Below are positions 16,355 through 24,837 of a stretch of 64,000 nt of DNA, one piece after another. Position 1 is the stretch's first letter. Each line of letters starts with the position of its first letter. Origin of the DNA: Pararhizobium qamdonense (lineage in GTDB: Bacteria; Pseudomonadota; Alphaproteobacteria; Rhizobiales; Rhizobiaceae); assembly GCF_029277445.1 (NCBI RefSeq), contig NZ_CP119566.1, positions 4,218,001-4,282,000 on the forward strand. Reading direction: 5' to 3'. The translations under genes and the position numbers were made by a program. The notes beneath the pieces were generated by a model. The model was given only the letters and a program-made list of their open reading frames with translations. It ran no database searches and was not told where the DNA came from.

Positions 16355-17767
16355 TCAGCTTACCACTTCGGCAAACAGACTGTTAGGCCCCGCACCAGTG
16401 ATTCGTACAGAAACAATGTCACCGATTTGCGATGCGTTTGCATCAACATTCACCGATTGCAGCCAGGGTGAACGTCCGATCAACTGTCCGGGCATCCGGC
16501 CGGGCTTCTCTAAAAGCAGGTCGATAGTCTTGCCGATACACTGTTGTGCAAATTCGTTTTGCTGTTTCAGCAACAAAGCCTGCAATCTTTCCAATCGCTT
16601 GGCCTTGACGTCCTCCGGCACCTGATCGCCGAGATCGGCGCCGGGAGTGCCTGGGCGGGTCGAATATTTGAACGAAAATGCCTGTGCATAACCAACGGTT
16701 TCGACGAGGCGCAGCGTGTCCTCGAAATCCTCGTCGGTCTCGCCGGGGAACCCGACGATAAAATCGCCCGACAGCGCCAGATCGGGTCTTGCCGCCTTGA
16801 TGCGGGCGATCAGCGCGATGTATTCCGCCGTTGTATGGCGCCGGTTCATCGCCTTGAGGATACGGTTGGAGCCGGATTGGATCGGCAGATGCAGATAGGG
16901 CATCAGCTGCTTCAGATCGCGATGGGCCTCGATCAGGCTGTCATCCATGTCGCGCGGATGGCTGGTCGTATAGCGCAGACGGGCGAGGCCCTCGATCCGC
17001 GTCAAGCGGTGCAGAAGCTCGCCGAGCCCCCACTTCTCGCCGCCGGCGCCGGCGCCATGCCAGGCATTGACGTTCTGGCCGAGCAGGGTGATTTCGCGCA
17101 CGCCGGCATCCACCAGCTTCTGCGCTTCGGCAACGATCTGCGCGACCGGCCGGGAGACTTCCGAGCCGCGCGTATACGGGACGACGCAGAAGGTGCAGAA
17201 CTTGTCGCAGCCTTCCTGGACCGTGAGAAAGGCGGTGACGCCCCTTGCCTTCGTCTTTGCCTTGTCGGGCGCCGGCAGGTGCTCGAACTTGTCTTCGATG
17301 GCATAATCGGTTTCCAGCACCCGCTCGCCGCGCTGGACGCGCTTCAAGGCTTCGGGAAGCCGGTGATAGGTCTGCGGTCCGATGACGAGATCGACGGCAG
17401 GCGCGCGGCGCAGGATTTCGTCGCCCTCGGCCTGCGCAACGCAGCCGGCCACGCCGATCATCATCTCGCGGCCTTCGCCGGCCTTTTTCTTCTTCAGGTC
17501 CCGCAGCCGCCCGAGCGCCGAGTAAACTTTCTCGGCGGCTTTCTCGCGGATATGACAGGTATTCAACAGGACGAGATCGGCATCTTCCATGACGTCGGTC
17601 GAGACGTAGCCGTCTTTCGCCAGCGCATCCGTCATCCGGTCGGAATCATAGACGTTCATCTGACAGCCGTAGGTCTTCACGAAGACCTTGCGGACCGGCG
17701 GGCTTTCGAGAGCCATGTCAGGCTTTGCGGATAAAACGGCGATTTCCTGTGTCATGCCCGGTTCCAT
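16355..17767 (-). CDS. miaB: tRNA-2-methylthio-N6-dimethylallyladenosine synthase MiaB
   Basis: This radical-SAM methylthiotransferase converts i6A37 of tRNA to ms2i6A37. Its 470 residues contain the N-terminal UPF0004 domain with three auxiliary-cluster cysteines (YGCQMN near 35, LNTCHIRE near 71, [12 protein letters not shown] near 108). Next come the radical-[11 protein letters not shown] motif near residues 185-192 and a C-terminal TRAM domain. It is followed closely by phoH. The start is ATG with [12 protein letters not shown]; internal ATGs at residues 5 and 18 are alternatives. Confidence 0.96.
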   Translation of the reverse strand: MEPGMTQEIAVLSAKPDMALESPPVRKVFVKTYGCQMNVYDSDRMTDALAKDGYVSTDVMEDADLVLLNTCHIREKAAEKVYSALGRLRDLKKKKAGEGREMMIGVAGCVAQAEGDEILRRAPAVDLVIGPQTYHRLPEALKRVQRGERVLETDYAIEDKFEHLPAPDKAKTKARGVTAFLTVQEGCDKFCTFCVVPYTRGSEVSRPVAQIVAEAQKLVDAGVREITLLGQNVNAWHGAGAGGEKWGLGELLHRLTRIEGLARLRYTTSHPRDMDDSLIEAHRDLKQLMPYLHLPIQSGSNRILKAMNRRHTTAEYIALIARIKAARPDLALSGDFIVGFPGETDEDFEDTLRLVETVGYAQAFSFKYSTRPGTPGADLGDQVPEDVKAKRLERLQALLLKQQNEFAQQCIGKTIDLLLEKPGRMPGQLIGRSPWLQSVNVDANASQIGDIVSVRITGAGPNSLFAEVVS

Positions 17768-17848
17768 AGAGCATCAGGGCCTAAAATTGAAGCCCCAAGA
17801 GACCGTTCGAATTCGATGCGGCGGGGCTGCACTCGATCTCTTGACCGT

Positions 17849-18637
17849 TCAGCGGCCACGCAGCTTCAGGGCCAGCATTTCGCGGATGCTTTTTTCCACC
17901 TGGCGGCTGACGACCTTGCGGTTGCTCTGTGCCGTATAGGTGATCTGTTCGCCATAGATGACATCCACATCGACGGCGCCCTCATGCAGGATGCCGAGCA
18001 GATGCGGCCCGAGCGGAATGTCGCCGGGCCAGGCAGCGACCGGCCGGTGATATCTGCCCATCGGCATGCCGTGGATACCGGTATAGGCGATGGCGACGGG
18101 CTGGACGTGGACCGCGCCGGTCGGCGACAGCGGCACGGCGGCGGCGGCGGCACCAAACAGCGAGGTCTTGATCTCCAGAAGCCGGTTGCCGTCCGATGTC
18201 GTGCCTTCAGGAAACAGCACGACGATTTCACCATCGGCCAGGCGCTTGCCGATCTCGTTGACCTGATTGCCGGTGGTGCGCTTTTGCTCGCGCTCGATGA
18301 AGATGGTTGCCTGCAGCCGCGCCAGCACCCCGAAGACCGGCCAGGCCTTGACGTCGGACTTGGCGACGAACACCACATCGGCGATCGAGCCGAGAACGAG
18401 GATATCCTTCCAGCTGGCATGGTTCGACACCAGCATCAGCGGCCGCTGCGGGTCCGGCGTGCCATGCACCCGCACCCGGATGCCGACGAGACGGCAGGCC
18501 ATGCGGTGCCACAGCCGCGGCAGCGTGCGGCGCTGCGGCACATCCAGCCAGAGAAAGAGGATCTGCACCGGGGCCATGACAAGGGTCGCAACAACGAGAA
18601 TTGTCATGCAGAGCGCGACGCGCAGCCAATTGATCAC
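17849..18637 (-). CDS. olsA: 1-acyl-sn-glycerol-3-phosphate / lyso-ornithine-lipid O-acyltransferase
   Basis: The 262-residue membrane-bound PlsC-family acyltransferase has an N-terminal hydrophobic helix (RVALCMTILVVATLVMAPV), the acceptor motif NHASWKD (H-x4-D) near residue 92 and FPEGTTSDG near residue 160. In S. meliloti the equivalent gene, upstream of the rimI-tsaB-trpS-glnD-mutS-tme-olsB run, is olsA, which adds the second fatty acid to lyso-ornithine lipid. The same order is seen here with olsB at 33.1 kb. General PlsC activity in phosphatidic acid synthesis is the alternative. The symbol rests on synteny recalled from knowledge. Confidence 0.83.
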   Translation of the reverse strand: MINWLRVALCMTILVVATLVMAPVQILFLWLDVPQRRTLPRLWHRMACRLVGIRVRVHGTPDPQRPLMLVSNHASWKDILVLGSIADVVFVAKSDVKAWPVFGVLARLQATIFIEREQKRTTGNQVNEIGKRLADGEIVVLFPEGTTSDGNRLLEIKTSLFGAAAAAVPLSPTGAVHVQPVAIAYTGIHGMPMGRYHRPVAAWPGDIPLGPHLLGILHEGAVDVDVIYGEQITYTAQSNRKVVSRQVEKSIREMLALKLRGR

Positions 18638-18778
18638 GGGTTTCCCAATCCGGCATCTCGCATCACCGCCCGCAGCGAGGCGCAGCGGCTATCTGGATCT
18701 CTGCAGGGTGTGTCGGGATTGCAGCGCAAGCACGTCTCTCTTAAAAGGTCCGCTTCACATCAGCCGGTTCTAGCGGCT

Positions 18779-19291
18779 CTAACCAAGATCGAGGCGCATG
18801 ACAAGGGCGCCGGTTTTGACGCCGTTCACTCCCTGATAATAGGCACGTCTTTCACCGACTTTGGCAAAGCCGAGTTTGCGGTAAAGAGCGACGGCTGCGG
18901 CATTGGTCTCGTCAACCTCAAGGAAAACCGCCTCGGCCGCCTGATCGCGCGCTTCGCGCAATGCCGCCCGCATCAGCCGCCAGCCGAGACCGAGCCGCGA
19001 AAACCGGGGATCGACGCCGATCGTCAGGATTTCCGCCTCACCGGCGGCAACCCGCGACAGGACGAAACCACCAACAAGCGGCTGGGTAATGAACGGCCGC
19101 GTATAGGCGTTGTTCTGGCGGGCGATGAAGCCGAAAACAGTGTTCTGGATCAGCAGCGAATGAAGCTCGCCATCGCTCCAGGCATGGGTGAAGCGCGATT
19201 TGTGGATGGCGGCGGCCTGTGGCAGATCCGCCGTTTCCAGGGCGAAGATTTCGAATTCAGGCTTGCGGGCGAAAAAGTCGGTGAGCGGCAT
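18779..19291 (-). CDS. rimI: Ribosomal-protein-alanine N-acetyltransferase RimI (GNAT)
   Basis: The GNAT acetyltransferase has about 170 residues. The acetyl-CoA site is seen as IGVDPRFSRLGLGWRLMRAAL (Q/RxxGxG/A variant), followed by EVDETNAAAVALYRKLGFAKVGERRAYY, the RimI signature. In E. coli RimI acetylates ribosomal protein S18; rhizobial targets are untested. Start 19291 (MPLTDFFARKPEFEIF) is chosen because it lies one base after the tsaB stop and gives the standard length; a much earlier start would overlap tsaB by 98 bases. Likely translationally coupled to tsaB. Confidence 0.9.
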   Translation of the reverse strand: MPLTDFFARKPEFEIFALETADLPQAAAIHKSRFTHAWSDGELHSLLIQNTVFGFIARQNNAYTRPFITQPLVGGFVLSRVAAGEAEILTIGVDPRFSRLGLGWRLMRAALREARDQAAEAVFLEVDETNAAAVALYRKLGFAKVGERRAYYQGVNGVKTGALVMRLDLG

Positions 19292-19292
19292 C

Positions 19293-19958
19293 TTAGGCTC
19301 GCGCCACCGCAAAACCCGCCTGCGACTTGACGTCCGGGCCGCGCAGATAGAGCGGGCTGGGCTTGCCCTTCGACGGATCGGCTGCAGCACCGAGGCGCGC
19401 GACGAGGCGGATATCGGTGAGGTCCGTTTGTGCGATATTTTCCGGCGGCTGGTCCGTCAGATGCTTGGCGGCGGTGCCAAAGATGACGCCATCGAAATCG
19501 GCAAACAACCTTTGTGCTTCTGGAATTTCCAGCATCAGCGGTTCGCTGCGCGCCGTGCCATCCGCTTCAAAACTCTGGCAATAGAGTTCCTCGCGCTTGG
19601 CGTCGATCGTCGCCAAGATGGCGCGTCCGGGATTTGCCGCGCGGGCCGCTTCGGCAATGGCTGAAAGCGTCGTGACGCCCGCGGCGGGTACTCCAAGCGC
19701 CAGCGCAAACCCGCGCGCTGCAGCGACGCCGACACGGATGCCGGTAAAGGACCCCGGACCAACAGTGACGGCGATGCGGCCGATATCCGCCAGCACCTTG
19801 CCGCTTTCCGCCAGCGCCTTATCGATGAAGCCCATCAGCAGTTCGGCATGGCCACGGCCTATATCGGCACCGGCAGAAGCCAGAACCGTGTCGGTGCTAT
19901 CGTCATAGACAGCAGCAAAACAGCCCGTCCCGGCCGTATCAATGGCCAGGACGATCAT
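19293..19958 (-). CDS. tsaB: tRNA threonylcarbamoyladenosine biosynthesis protein TsaB
   Basis: This 221-residue ASKHA-fold protein is the inactive partner of TsaD in the complex that makes t6A37 in tRNA. The N-terminal DTAGTGCFAAVYDD replaces the TsaD metal site. GRGHAELLMGFIDKAL and VTVGPGSFTGIRVGVAAARG near residue 70 are the TsaB hallmark. TsaD and TsaE are not in the window. The tsaB-rimI pairing is common in bacteria. Confidence 0.94.
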   Translation of the reverse strand: MIVLAIDTAGTGCFAAVYDDSTDTVLASAGADIGRGHAELLMGFIDKALAESGKVLADIGRIAVTVGPGSFTGIRVGVAAARGFALALGVPAAGVTTLSAIAEAARAANPGRAILATIDAKREELYCQSFEADGTARSEPLMLEIPEAQRLFADFDGVIFGTAAKHLTDQPPENIAQTDLTDIRLVARLGAAADPSKGKPSPLYLRGPDVKSQAGFAVARA

Positions 19959-20003
19959 GATCGTTCAACTTTTAAGGTCAGTCGCGGCACTGAAAACGCT
20001 CGC

Positions 20004-20570
20004 TTAGACAGCTTCGACCGCCTGCACTTCAGGGATGAAATGATGCAGCAGGTTCTGCACGCCATGCTTCAGCGTCGCCGTCGAGGACGGGCAGCCGGCG
20101 CAGGCGCCCTTCATGTTGAGGAAGACCGTGCCATCGCGGAAACCCTTGAAGGTGATATCGCCGCCATCCTGGGCCACAGCCGGACGAACGCGGGTTTCCA
20201 GCAATTCCTTGATGGTCGCAACGATCGTCTCGTCGCCTTCCTCGAAGAACTCGCCGTCCTGGTCGCTTTCTTCAGCGCGGGTATGAACCGCCATGACCGG
20301 CTGGCCGGACATGAAATGCTCCATGATCGAGCCGAGGATAGCGGGTTTCAGGTGCTGCCATTCCTGCGCTTCCTTGGTGACCGTGATGAAATCATAGCCG
20401 AAATAGACGCCGGTGACGCCAGGGATCATGAACAGGCGTGCGGCGAGCGCCGATCCGGCTGCGGCCTCTTCCTCGTCGCGGAATTCCGCCGTGCCATTTT
20501 CCATCACCACCTTGCCCGGCAGGAATTTCAACGTGGCGGGGTTCGGCGTGGCTTCGGTCTGGATGAACAT
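20004..20570 (-). CDS. NifU-like Fe-S scaffold/carrier protein (Nfu_N plus NifU C-terminal domain)
   Basis: The protein has 188 residues in two domains. The Nfu N-terminal domain begins MFIQTEATPNPATLKFLPG. A NifU C-terminal domain (about residues 110-180) has the cluster-binding CAGCPSS motif. Proteins of this architecture carry 4Fe-4S clusters to target enzymes; this is not the nitrogenase-specific NifU. MiaB, upstream in the same strand run, is one possible client, which is inference. ATG at 20570 is fixed by the invariant N-terminus. Confidence 0.93.
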   Translation of the reverse strand: MFIQTEATPNPATLKFLPGKVVMENGTAEFRDEEEAAAGSALAARLFMIPGVTGVYFGYDFITVTKEAQEWQHLKPAILGSIMEHFMSGQPVMAVHTRAEESDQDGEFFEEGDETIVATIKELLETRVRPAVAQDGGDITFKGFRDGTVFLNMKGACAGCPSSTATLKHGVQNLLHHFIPEVQAVEAV

Positions 20571-20687
20571 GTCTTTGCTCCGCGTCGGCCGGGATCGTGT
20601 TCAACCAGCCTGTTTAGAATTATTCAAAAGAATATAGGCGTTTTGACCGGCCGCATCAAGATGCATGGACCAGCGTTTGCGCCACTC

Positions 20688-20710
20688 CAGGATCAATTCC
20701 ATTGATCCTG
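20688..20710. other. Perfect 10-bp inverted repeat downstream of usp
   Basis: CAGGATCAAT (20688-20697), TCC, ATTGATCCTG (20701-20710). It lies just past the usp stop on the minus strand and before the Nfu gene. No T-run follows on either strand, so a processing site, weak terminator or protein site are all possible. Confidence 0.5.
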
Positions 20711-20726
20711 CACTCGATGGCACGGT

Positions 20727-21218
20727 TCAGCTCAGTGCGTCGATTTCCTCGTCTGTCAAAAGATCAGGAATGACCGTGACAGGAATTGGAAATGCGGCGG
20801 TCTTGCCGGCAATTGAAGAGACCAGCGGTCCCGGACCGTCCTTGGCCGAACCTGCGGCCAGAACCAGGATGGCGATGTCGCGGTCTTCCTCGATCAGGCC
20901 GTAGATCTGATCGGTCGCGCCACCTTCGCGGATCACCATTTCCGGCTCGATGCCGATCGTTTCGCGCACCGTCTGGGCGATCTTGGCCAGCGTCGCCTCG
21001 GCCTCGGCACGGGCCTCCGCCCGCATGATGCCCTCGACACCCAGCCATTGCTGGAAATCGGCATCAGCGATGACGTAGAGCAGCACGAGGCCGCCATTGG
21101 AGTTTTTCGCGCGCATGCCGGCATAGTGGACAGCGCGTCCGCATTCCGGGGTATCGTCGATCACCGCCATGAATTTGCGGCGGTGACCTTCCAGTCTTGA
21201 GAGTCGTGTTGAAACCAT
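20727..21218 (-). CDS. Universal stress protein family
   Basis: This 163-residue single-domain UspA-fold protein opens with MAVIDDTPECGRAVHYAGMRAKN after a short N-terminal extension, and has an ATP-binding-like stretch ILVLAAGSAKDGPGPLVSSIAG (the G-2x-G-9x-G-S/T pattern is partly degenerate). It is likely a cytoplasmic stress-responsive nucleotide-binding protein. The function of this paralogue is unknown. The start M-V-S-T-R gives a basic extension; the core could start about 16 residues later at MAVIDD. Confidence 0.88.
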   Translation of the reverse strand: MVSTRLSRLEGHRRKFMAVIDDTPECGRAVHYAGMRAKNSNGGLVLLYVIADADFQQWLGVEGIMRAEARAEAEATLAKIAQTVRETIGIEPEMVIREGGATDQIYGLIEEDRDIAILVLAAGSAKDGPGPLVSSIAGKTAAFPIPVTVIPDLLTDEEIDALS

Positions 21219-21271
21219 GCCGCGACTCTTACACCCGATATTTTTGGCTGCAAGGTTTCTTTTGCGGCGAA

Positions 21272-22339
21272 TTATTGCAGAAAGCCGACGATCTCCCGGA
21301 CCTGTTTCATCGTCACTTCCGCGCGCGCCCGCGCCCGCTCGCCGCCATCGCGCAGGATGCCGTCAATATGGGTGGTGTCGTCCATCAGGCGGCGCATTTC
21401 GCCCGAGATCGGAGCGAGAACGGTGACCGCGAGATCGATAAGCGCCGGCTTGAAGACCGAGAACTGCTGGCCGCCGAACTCTGCGAGAACCTCGGCTTTG
21501 GTCTTGTCCGACAGGGCAGCGTAGATGCCGACGAGATTGTCGGCTTCGGGGCGGCCCTTCAGGCCATCGGCTTCGCTGGGTAGCGCATCCGGATCGGTCT
21601 TTGCCTTGCGGATCTTCTTGGAGATCGTCTCGGCATCGTCCATCAGGTTGATGCGCGAGAGATCGGAGGCATCCGATTTCGACATTTTCTTGGTGCCATC
21701 GCGCAGCGACATGACGCGCGGCGCCGGGCCGCCGATCAGCGGCTCGACCATCGGGAAATAGGCATGTACCGGCTCTTCGCCGACCTTGATATCGATGCCG
21801 TAATCCGTCCGGCGGATATGATCGCCGAAGTCGATATTGAATTTCTGGGCGATATCACGGGCCAGTTCCAGATGCTGCTTCTGGTCGTCGCCGACGGGCA
21901 CATGGGTGGCGCGGTAGACGAGGATATCGGCAGCCATCAGGCTCGGATAGGCAAGCAGCCCAAGCGACATCTGCTCGGCATTCTTGCCGCCGGACTTGTC
22001 CTTGAACTGGGTCATGCGTTCCATCCAGCCGATGCGGGCGACGCAATTGAAGATCCAGGCCAGCTCGGCATGCTGCGGCACGGCGGACTGGTTGAAGACG
22101 ATATGCTTCGTTGGGTCGATCCCCGACGCGATGAAGGCGGCGGCGATCGAGCGGATCTGGCCGGGCATGTCCTCATGCACCAATTGCGCGGTGATCGCAT
22201 GCAGATCGACGACGCAATAGATGCAGTCATTGTTTTCCTGCAGCGCCACGAACTTGCGGATCGCGCCGAGATAATTGCCGAGATGGAGATTGCCTGTCGG
22301 CTGGACGCCGGAAAAAACGAGCGGCTTGAAGTCTGACAT
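21272..22339 (-). CDS. trpS: Tryptophanyl-tRNA synthetase
   Basis: This 355-residue class I aminoacyl-tRNA synthetase has the HIGH-type motif as [13 protein letters not shown] near residues 13-25 and the KMSKS loop as [10 protein letters not shown] near residue 205. The start at 22339 ([16 protein letters not shown]) is chosen because GAGGACACG lies immediately before it and the N-terminus matches the family; an upstream ATG would add 27 unrelated residues. It is the last gene of the murJ-side neighbourhood before a 419-base gap. Confidence 0.96.
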   Translation of the reverse strand: MSDFKPLVFSGVQPTGNLHLGNYLGAIRKFVALQENNDCIYCVVDLHAITAQLVHEDMPGQIRSIAAAFIASGIDPTKHIVFNQSAVPQHAELAWIFNCVARIGWMERMTQFKDKSGGKNAEQMSLGLLAYPSLMAADILVYRATHVPVGDDQKQHLELARDIAQKFNIDFGDHIRRTDYGIDIKVGEEPVHAYFPMVEPLIGGPAPRVMSLRDGTKKMSKSDASDLSRINLMDDAETISKKIRKAKTDPDALPSEADGLKGRPEADNLVGIYAALSDKTKAEVLAEFGGQQFSVFKPALIDLAVTVLAPISGEMRRLMDDTTHIDGILRDGGERARARAEVTMKQVREIVGFLQ

Positions 22340-22758
22340 CGTGTCCTCATTCGGGCTTGTGGAGGGCCCGGCCTCTGTTGCTGTTGGCGGGCTTATGCAC
22401 ATAGGCGCAGCGGCGATCAAGAGGCATGCGGCCCAGCCCGGTGGCTAAACTTGCCGATCGGAAGGCAAGCAACCGCCAAGACATTGAATCCAAAGATCCA
22501 AATTGGAATTTTTTACTCTAATATTCCCTGAAAATTAATAGGTAAGGCGGAAATACGGCATAGCTCTTTGGAGCTATCAGAAGAAAATTTCATAAAATTG
22601 CTTCATTTCGGATGAATTTGCCAATCCGTCACCACAACAAGGTTCCCAGCCGAGTTCACCCGGCTGTGACTGCGCGCAGCAATGGCGCGGCGAACCGACA
22701 TTTGCATGCGCCCCGATCCACTCAGGACATCAAACGGGGCCATGCCAAAGGGATTGTC
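22340..22758. other. Intergenic region between trpS and the M15 peptidase gene
   Basis: This 419-base gap is AT-rich between about 22500 and 22620. It contains a perfect hairpin ATAGCTC-TTTG-GAGCTAT (22560-22577) and a CAGCCG/CGGCTG hairpin (22647-22666). An open frame from 22612 continues into the peptidase gene but lacks family similarity and a signal peptide, so I treat it as leader. No other gene seen. Promoters for both flanking genes should lie here. Confidence 0.55.
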
Positions 22759-23241
22759 ATGCGTAACCTATTCTCGCTCGCACTTGCGTGCCTGCTCGCC
22801 ATCTCCAGTTTTGCCATCGCCGAAGCCCAGGACGACCGTCCGCGCAAAGTGAAGCTTCCCGTCCACCAGAGAACGACAGCCTATGCCGTGCAGACCGTAT
22901 CGGTTAGAACCGGCTGCTTTTCACCGCGCCTTGAGGGCATTTTGGCGCATATTGCCGCAAAAACCGGGACCCGGCCGCTGGTAACCTCGGGCCACCGGCC
23001 TCAGGCGCACCGTTCCGGTTCGATGCACCGGTTTTGCCAGGCCGCCGATATCCGCGTGCCCGGCGTTCCGGAAAGCAAGATCCTTGCTGCGGCAAAGACC
23101 GCACCGGGCATTGGCGGTATCGGCCGCTATTGCAACGGCATTGTTCATGTCGATACCGGCGCGCGCCGCCACTGGACCCATTGCGGCAGATCGAAGGGAC
23201 ATTTCCTCAGCGCCAAGCGCCGCTCGGGAAAACGGGCCTGA
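22759..23241 (+). CDS. Secreted D-Ala-D-Ala carboxypeptidase-like protein (peptidase M15 family)
   Basis: The precursor has 160 residues with a Sec signal peptide (MRNLFSLALACLLAIS, cut near AEA). The mature domain has the M15A zinc-site pattern: SGHRPQAHRSGSMHRFCQAADIRV (His and Asp ligands) and IVHVDTGARRHW (third His). Such proteins trim peptidoglycan peptides in the periplasm. Several cysteines may form disulfides. The start at 22759 is chosen because it opens directly on the signal peptide, with AAAGGGATTGTC before it. It is convergent with murJ, the lipid II flippase; the stops are only a few bases apart. Confidence 0.85.
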   Translation: MRNLFSLALACLLAISSFAIAEAQDDRPRKVKLPVHQRTTAYAVQTVSVRTGCFSPRLEGILAHIAAKTGTRPLVTSGHRPQAHRSGSMHRFCQAADIRVPGVPESKILAAAKTAPGIGGIGRYCNGIVHVDTGARRHWTHCGRSKGHFLSAKRRSGKRA

Positions 23242-23244
23242 CGT

Positions 23245-24837
23245 CTAGATATCTTCTGGCGGCGGGACGCTTGCGGCACCCTTGCGCTTGATATTGCGCC
23301 GGATCATCGACAGATCCGCCCCGCCGATCAGGAAGGCGACCGTGAAATAGACGACGATCGAGACGCCGATGAGAATGCCAAGCGCGCCCAGCTTCGTCCA
23401 GAACGGCGATCCTGAGGCGAGCGACGCGGCAAAGACGCCGCGCAGATAATAGAGCACGCCGCCCATGATCGAGGCGGCAACGACCAGCAATGCGGCCCGG
23501 CGCACCAGAGCCCATTCCCAGACAAGATGACCGCGGCGCAGAAGCGTGACGAAGAGCAGGACAGTGCTGATCCACCCGGCCGTGGCCTCGGCAACAGCAA
23601 TGCCCGGCGCGCCGAGACGCGGAAACAGCGTGATGGCGAGGGCGCAGTTGGCAGCGACCGAAATGGCGGAAAACCGCATCGGCGTCTTCGTATCCTCGCG
23701 CGCGTAGAAACCGGGCTGCAGCGCCTTGATCAGAACGAAAGCCGGCAGGCCGATGCCGTAAATGGCAAGGATCGAGCCGACGACGGCGGTATTGCCGGCA
23801 TGGAAAGCGCCACGTTCGAACAGAACCCGGATGATCTCGTCGGAGAGGATCCAGAGCGCAAAGGCCGCCGGAATGGTCAGGAACAGCACGAACTCGATCG
23901 ACCGGTTCTGCAGGCTTCCCGCCTCGCGCAAATGGCCGCCCTTCAGCGCGCGCGACAATTCCGGCAGCAGGACGACGCCGACAGCGACGCCGACGACCCC
24001 AAGCGGGAGCTGATAGATCCGGTCGGCATATTGCAAGGCCGCAATCGCGCCATCCTGGGCCGAGGCGATCGCCTGGCCGATCAGCTGGTTGATCTGGGTG
24101 ATGCCGCCGGTAATCGCGGCGGGGACTGCGAGTATCAGCAGGCGTTTGACGTTGGGGGTTAAACGCGGAAATTTGAGGCCGATGCTCATGCCTGCATGAC
24201 GCACGCCGAGATAGACGACACCAAGCTGCAGGATGCCGGCAACCAGCACGCCCCAGGACAGATACCAGGCGGTGGTCAACGGATCGGCGCCGGTATAGAG
24301 CGCGTAGGCGAGCGCGCCGATCATCACCACGTTGAGAAAAATCGGGGCGACGGCGGCAGCGAAGAAGTGATGCAGAGAATTGAGCATGCCGCTCATCATC
24401 GCCGTCAGCGACATGCACATAAGGTAGGGGAACATCACCATGGCCATGCGCACGGTGAGCGCTGATTTCTCAGCGTCATCGGCAAAGCCGGGCGCGATCA
24501 CGAAGCGCACCAGAAGTGGCATCGACAGTTCCATCGCGATGGTGATCAGCAGCAGCACCGTGAACAGCACGCCGAACACTTCTTCGGAGAAACGCTTGGC
24601 GCCATCCGTACCGTTGGCCTCGATCTCCTTGGAAAAAAGCGGCACGAAGGCTGCGTTGAAAGCGCCTTCGGCAAACAGGCGGCGAAACAGGTTGGGAAAC
24701 CGGAACGCCGCATAGAACACATCGGCCATCGGACCGGTTCCAAGTGCGGCCGCCATCAGCATTTCGCGGGCAAACCCGAAAATGCGGCTGCCGAGCGTGG
24801 CGCCACCGACGGTCATGAATTTCTTGACGAGGCTCAT
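23245..24837 (-). CDS. murJ: Lipid II flippase MurJ (MviN)
   Basis: This 530-residue polytopic inner-membrane protein of the MOP superfamily has about 14 predicted helices. The family opening [26 protein letters not shown] and the [21 protein letters not shown] block with conserved arginines are clear. It flips the peptidoglycan precursor lipid II to the periplasm. The start overlaps the glnD stop by four bases (ATGA), so translation is coupled; glnD-murJ linkage is typical of Rhizobiales. Confidence 0.95.
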   Translation of the reverse strand: MSLVKKFMTVGGATLGSRIFGFAREMLMAAALGTGPMADVFYAAFRFPNLFRRLFAEGAFNAAFVPLFSKEIEANGTDGAKRFSEEVFGVLFTVLLLITIAMELSMPLLVRFVIAPGFADDAEKSALTVRMAMVMFPYLMCMSLTAMMSGMLNSLHHFFAAAVAPIFLNVVMIGALAYALYTGADPLTTAWYLSWGVLVAGILQLGVVYLGVRHAGMSIGLKFPRLTPNVKRLLILAVPAAITGGITQINQLIGQAIASAQDGAIAALQYADRIYQLPLGVVGVAVGVVLLPELSRALKGGHLREAGSLQNRSIEFVLFLTIPAAFALWILSDEIIRVLFERGAFHAGNTAVVGSILAIYGIGLPAFVLIKALQPGFYAREDTKTPMRFSAISVAANCALAITLFPRLGAPGIAVAEATAGWISTVLLFVTLLRRGHLVWEWALVRRAALLVVAASIMGGVLYYLRGVFAASLASGSPFWTKLGALGILIGVSIVVYFTVAFLIGGADLSMIRRNIKRKGAASVPPPEDI

